Below are positions 62,239-64,000 of a stretch of 64,000 nt of DNA, one piece after another (the stretch's first letter is position 1; each line of letters begins with the position of its first letter). The position numbers and the translations under genes were made by a program. The DNA is taken from assembly GCA_016285885.1 (NCBI GenBank), contig JAEERP010000011.1, positions 47,362-111,361 of the forward strand, read 5' to 3'. The notes under the pieces were generated by a model that was given only the letters and a program-made list of their open reading frames with translations, made no database searches and was not told the origin of the DNA. This DNA comes from Paludibacteraceae bacterium (lineage in GTDB: Bacteria; Bacteroidota; Bacteroidia; Bacteroidales; Paludibacteraceae).

Positions 62239-63855
62239 TTAGAACTCACACGGAATCTCCACACAAACCTGCTCACCCGTGACAGGGTGCACAAACTCGA
62301 TGCGCTGCGCCTGTAGGTAGAGGCGGTCCGCCTTCCGCCCATACAACTCGTCGCCTACGATCGGCATCCCTAAGCCCCGGGCATGGGCCGCATGAAGCCG
62401 CAACTGGTGCGTGCGACCCGTCTTCGGATAGAAATAGACTCGGGTCACGCCTTCCTTCCGCCCAATCACCTCATACTCCGTCAACGCATACTTCCCATAC
62501 TTCTCGCTTACCATCTGGCAGGGACGGTGCTCCACATCGGGACAGATCGGCAGGCAAATAGTGCCCGAATCCGTTGCTAAATTGCCCTGTAACAACGCAA
62601 CGTACCTCTTCCTTACCGTATGGTCGTTGAACTGTTTTTGCAACGCTTGGTGGACTTCTTTTCGCTTGGCGATAATCAGCAAGCCGGAGGTGGACATGTC
62701 CAACCGATGGACCACCAACGGCCCCGTGGCCTCCGGGTAACGCTTCCGTGCAAAGGAGTAGACCGACTGCGCATCCGACTTGCCCGGAACGGACAAGACA
62801 CCCGCCGGTTTGTTCACCACCGCAATGTCTGCATCCTCCCACACCACCTCCAACGTCAGTTCTTGGCTCAACGGCCGGATCGGCGACGGCTCCACATCCA
62901 ATCCCTGCATCATGAACTGCAGGATCGGTTCGCACTTGCTCTTGCAGGCGGGATAGAAATGTCCATGGTGACGGACGATCGCCTTGGGGGAGGCACCCCA
63001 CCAGAACTCCGCCATGCACAAGGGTTCATAATGGTTCAGAAAGGCGTACTGCAACAATTTGGGTGCGGCGCACTCCCCTGCCCCACTGGGCGGTATGGGA
63101 TGCCCCACACGGCTGAAGATACCGCACAACGAACGGTTCTCCCCCTTGGCGTTCAAGAGCACGAACTGGTCGAACAGACGCCCCTGCAGCGCTGCGGAGC
63201 GTTGCTTGCGCTCCCGCTTCAAGGCCTCCATCTCCTCCTCGTAACGGGTCAGACCAGCCTGCGCCTGCTGCAATTCCGCCTGCAGCTTACTCTTCTCCCG
63301 CTTGCACTCCGCCTTGAGGAACTGGCTTTCCTTCACCAGCTGATGTTCCTCCTCTTCGGTAAGGGAACCCGTCCTCCGAGCGTCCCGCTCTTCCTTCGCT
63401 TGGGCGAGGCGCAGCCGCCACTCCGATGCAAGGCGCTCCACCTGCTCCTCCAAACGTTCCACCAAGGAGCGCAAGGAGAGGTACTCCGCAGAGGAGGCAA
63501 TGGATTCCACCTTATCATTGAGGGAGGAAATATACCTCTCCTCGTCCCTAAAGAAACCGTCTGGCTCAGACAAATCGTACACAGGGGGCACGAAATAATC
63601 GTGCTGGTAGGTGCCCGCCAACTGGCCCGAAAAGGCAGCGAGAAAGCCCAACTTCCCCTGCCCGTTCCGAACGACCAACACACCGAACATCTTCCCCTGC
63701 GCCAACTCCTCCGACCATTGATTTTGGGAGGAAATATAAGCACGAACCTCATCCGCCGCCATGACAGACAACGGATGAGGTTCGTAGCTAAAAGGATAAG
63801 TAAACTGTTTCGGCAGTTCTATGCCGTCAATGCTCTTCTGAAAGAGATGAAACAT
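62239..63855 (-). CDS. RluA-family pseudouridine synthase with long N-terminal extension
   Basis: A 538-residue protein. Residues about 335-538 are the catalytic RluA domain: VVNKPAGVLSVPG, the catalytic Asp in VVHRLDMSTSGLLIIAK (about 390-406), KRYVALLQG, and RTHQLRLHAAHARGLGMPIVGDELYG. It converts uridines of rRNA or tRNA to pseudouridine. The N-terminal 330 residues include a long Glu/Arg/Lys-rich coiled coil (about 120-225) and a Cys-containing segment; this extension is common in Bacteroidetes homologues and its role is unknown. The specific target site cannot be read from sequence. Confidence 0.9.
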   Translation of the reverse strand: MFHLFQKSIDGIELPKQFTYPFSYEPHPLSVMAADEVRAYISSQNQWSEELAQGKMFGVLVVRNGQGKLGFLAAFSGQLAGTYQHDYFVPPVYDLSEPDGFFRDEERYISSLNDKVESIASSAEYLSLRSLVERLEEQVERLASEWRLRLAQAKEERDARRTGSLTEEEEHQLVKESQFLKAECKREKSKLQAELQQAQAGLTRYEEEMEALKRERKQRSAALQGRLFDQFVLLNAKGENRSLCGIFSRVGHPIPPSGAGECAAPKLLQYAFLNHYEPLCMAEFWWGASPKAIVRHHGHFYPACKSKCEPILQFMMQGLDVEPSPIRPLSQELTLEVVWEDADIAVVNKPAGVLSVPGKSDAQSVYSFARKRYPEATGPLVVHRLDMSTSGLLIIAKRKEVHQALQKQFNDHTVRKRYVALLQGNLATDSGTICLPICPDVEHRPCQMVSEKYGKYALTEYEVIGRKEGVTRVYFYPKTGRTHQLRLHAAHARGLGMPIVGDELYGRKADRLYLQAQRIEFVHPVTGEQVCVEIPCEF

Positions 63856-63861
63856 ATCTGT

Positions 63862-64000
63862 TTATTGCCTAATCAACGTGAAGTGGCCCATGAACTGACG
63901 GTCGATCTCCTCCACGTCGATCACATACCAGTAGTCGGTGGAAGGCATCGGGTGTCCGTTGTAGGTTCCGTCCCAACCATCTTCCTTCGAACCGAAGTAC
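63862..64000 (-). CDS. C-terminus of a type B T9SS cargo protein (partial)
   Basis: Only the last 45 codons lie in the window; the gene continues beyond the edge. The sequence GWDGTYNGHPMPSTDYWYVI followed by a VDVEEIDRQFMGHFTLIR end is the standard tail of the gliding-motility-associated (type B) T9SS sorting domain. So a second type B cargo is encoded here. It ends 6 nt before the start of the pseudouridine synthase gene on the same strand, so they may be co-transcribed. Confidence 0.85.
   Translation of the reverse strand, partial: YFGSKEDGWDGTYNGHPMPSTDYWYVIDVEEIDRQFMGHFTLIRQ

Overview
This window comes from a Bacteroidales chromosome, most likely a lineage with a type IX secretion system (T9SS) such as the Porphyromonadaceae, Prevotellaceae or Dysgonomonadaceae. 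The evidence is the set of housekeeping genes (kdsB, frr, rsgA, DUF177-rpmF, rpsA, recG, pepD, pspC-uvrB, rpmA-rplU, dxs), promoters with the Bacteroidetes -7 box TAnnTTTG, PorP/SprF and several T9SS-type C-terminal sorting domains. I could not assign a species.

Layout. 1-3.1 kb: kdsB, a candidate small RNA, a secreted protein of unknown function and an AlkD-like DNA glycosylase. 3.1-10.9 kb: one 2578-residue surface protein on the minus strand, built of five modules of 26-residue Cys-Tyr..Met-Phe repeats. 11.2-12.1 kb: an expansin-like secreted protein. 12.4-17.3 kb: translation and signalling genes. 17.5 kb: a 6S-like RNA. 17.9-29.8 kb: housekeeping genes, including an intergenic region at 24.1 kb where a near-perfect sigma-54 promoter drives a roughly 140-nt terminated RNA. 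30.2-50.6 kb: an envelope and secretion block made of a 4282-residue type B T9SS adhesin overlapping a PorP/SprF gene, an OmpA protein with thrombospondin type 3 repeats, a 1007-residue cysteine-repeat adhesin with a type A sorting domain, and another OmpA-like protein. 50.6-54.0 kb: dxs and small membrane or unknown genes on the minus strand. 54.1-62.1 kb: a type II CRISPR-Cas locus. 62.2-64 kb: an RluA-family pseudouridine synthase and the C-terminus of another type B T9SS cargo.

The CRISPR locus is the most interesting part. It contains a divergent tracrRNA whose anti-repeat matches 22 nt of the repeat with a single bulge, a very large Cas9 (1662 residues, all RuvC/HNH residues present), cas1, cas2, and nine 47-bp repeats with eight 29-30-bp spacers. 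No csn2 or cas4 is present, so it is II-C-like by gene content. Three unusual points stand out. First, each repeat contains a Bacteroidetes-like promoter (TTG, 19 nt, TAATTTAG), so every crRNA could be transcribed separately. Second, cas9 is AT-rich while cas1-cas2 are GC-rich, which suggests a mosaic origin. Third, GTACAA/TTGTAC dyads lie on both sides of cas9. A further degenerate repeat, a strong minus-strand promoter and a frameshifted gene lie between cas2 and the array.

The surface genes make sense together. The T9SS adhesin and its PorP/SprF partner would be secreted and displayed, the OmpA proteins anchor the outer membrane to peptidoglycan, and the repeat-rich proteins at 3-11 kb and 46-49 kb look like further T9SS cargo. 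All functional statements rest on sequence recognition by eye; no database search was run.
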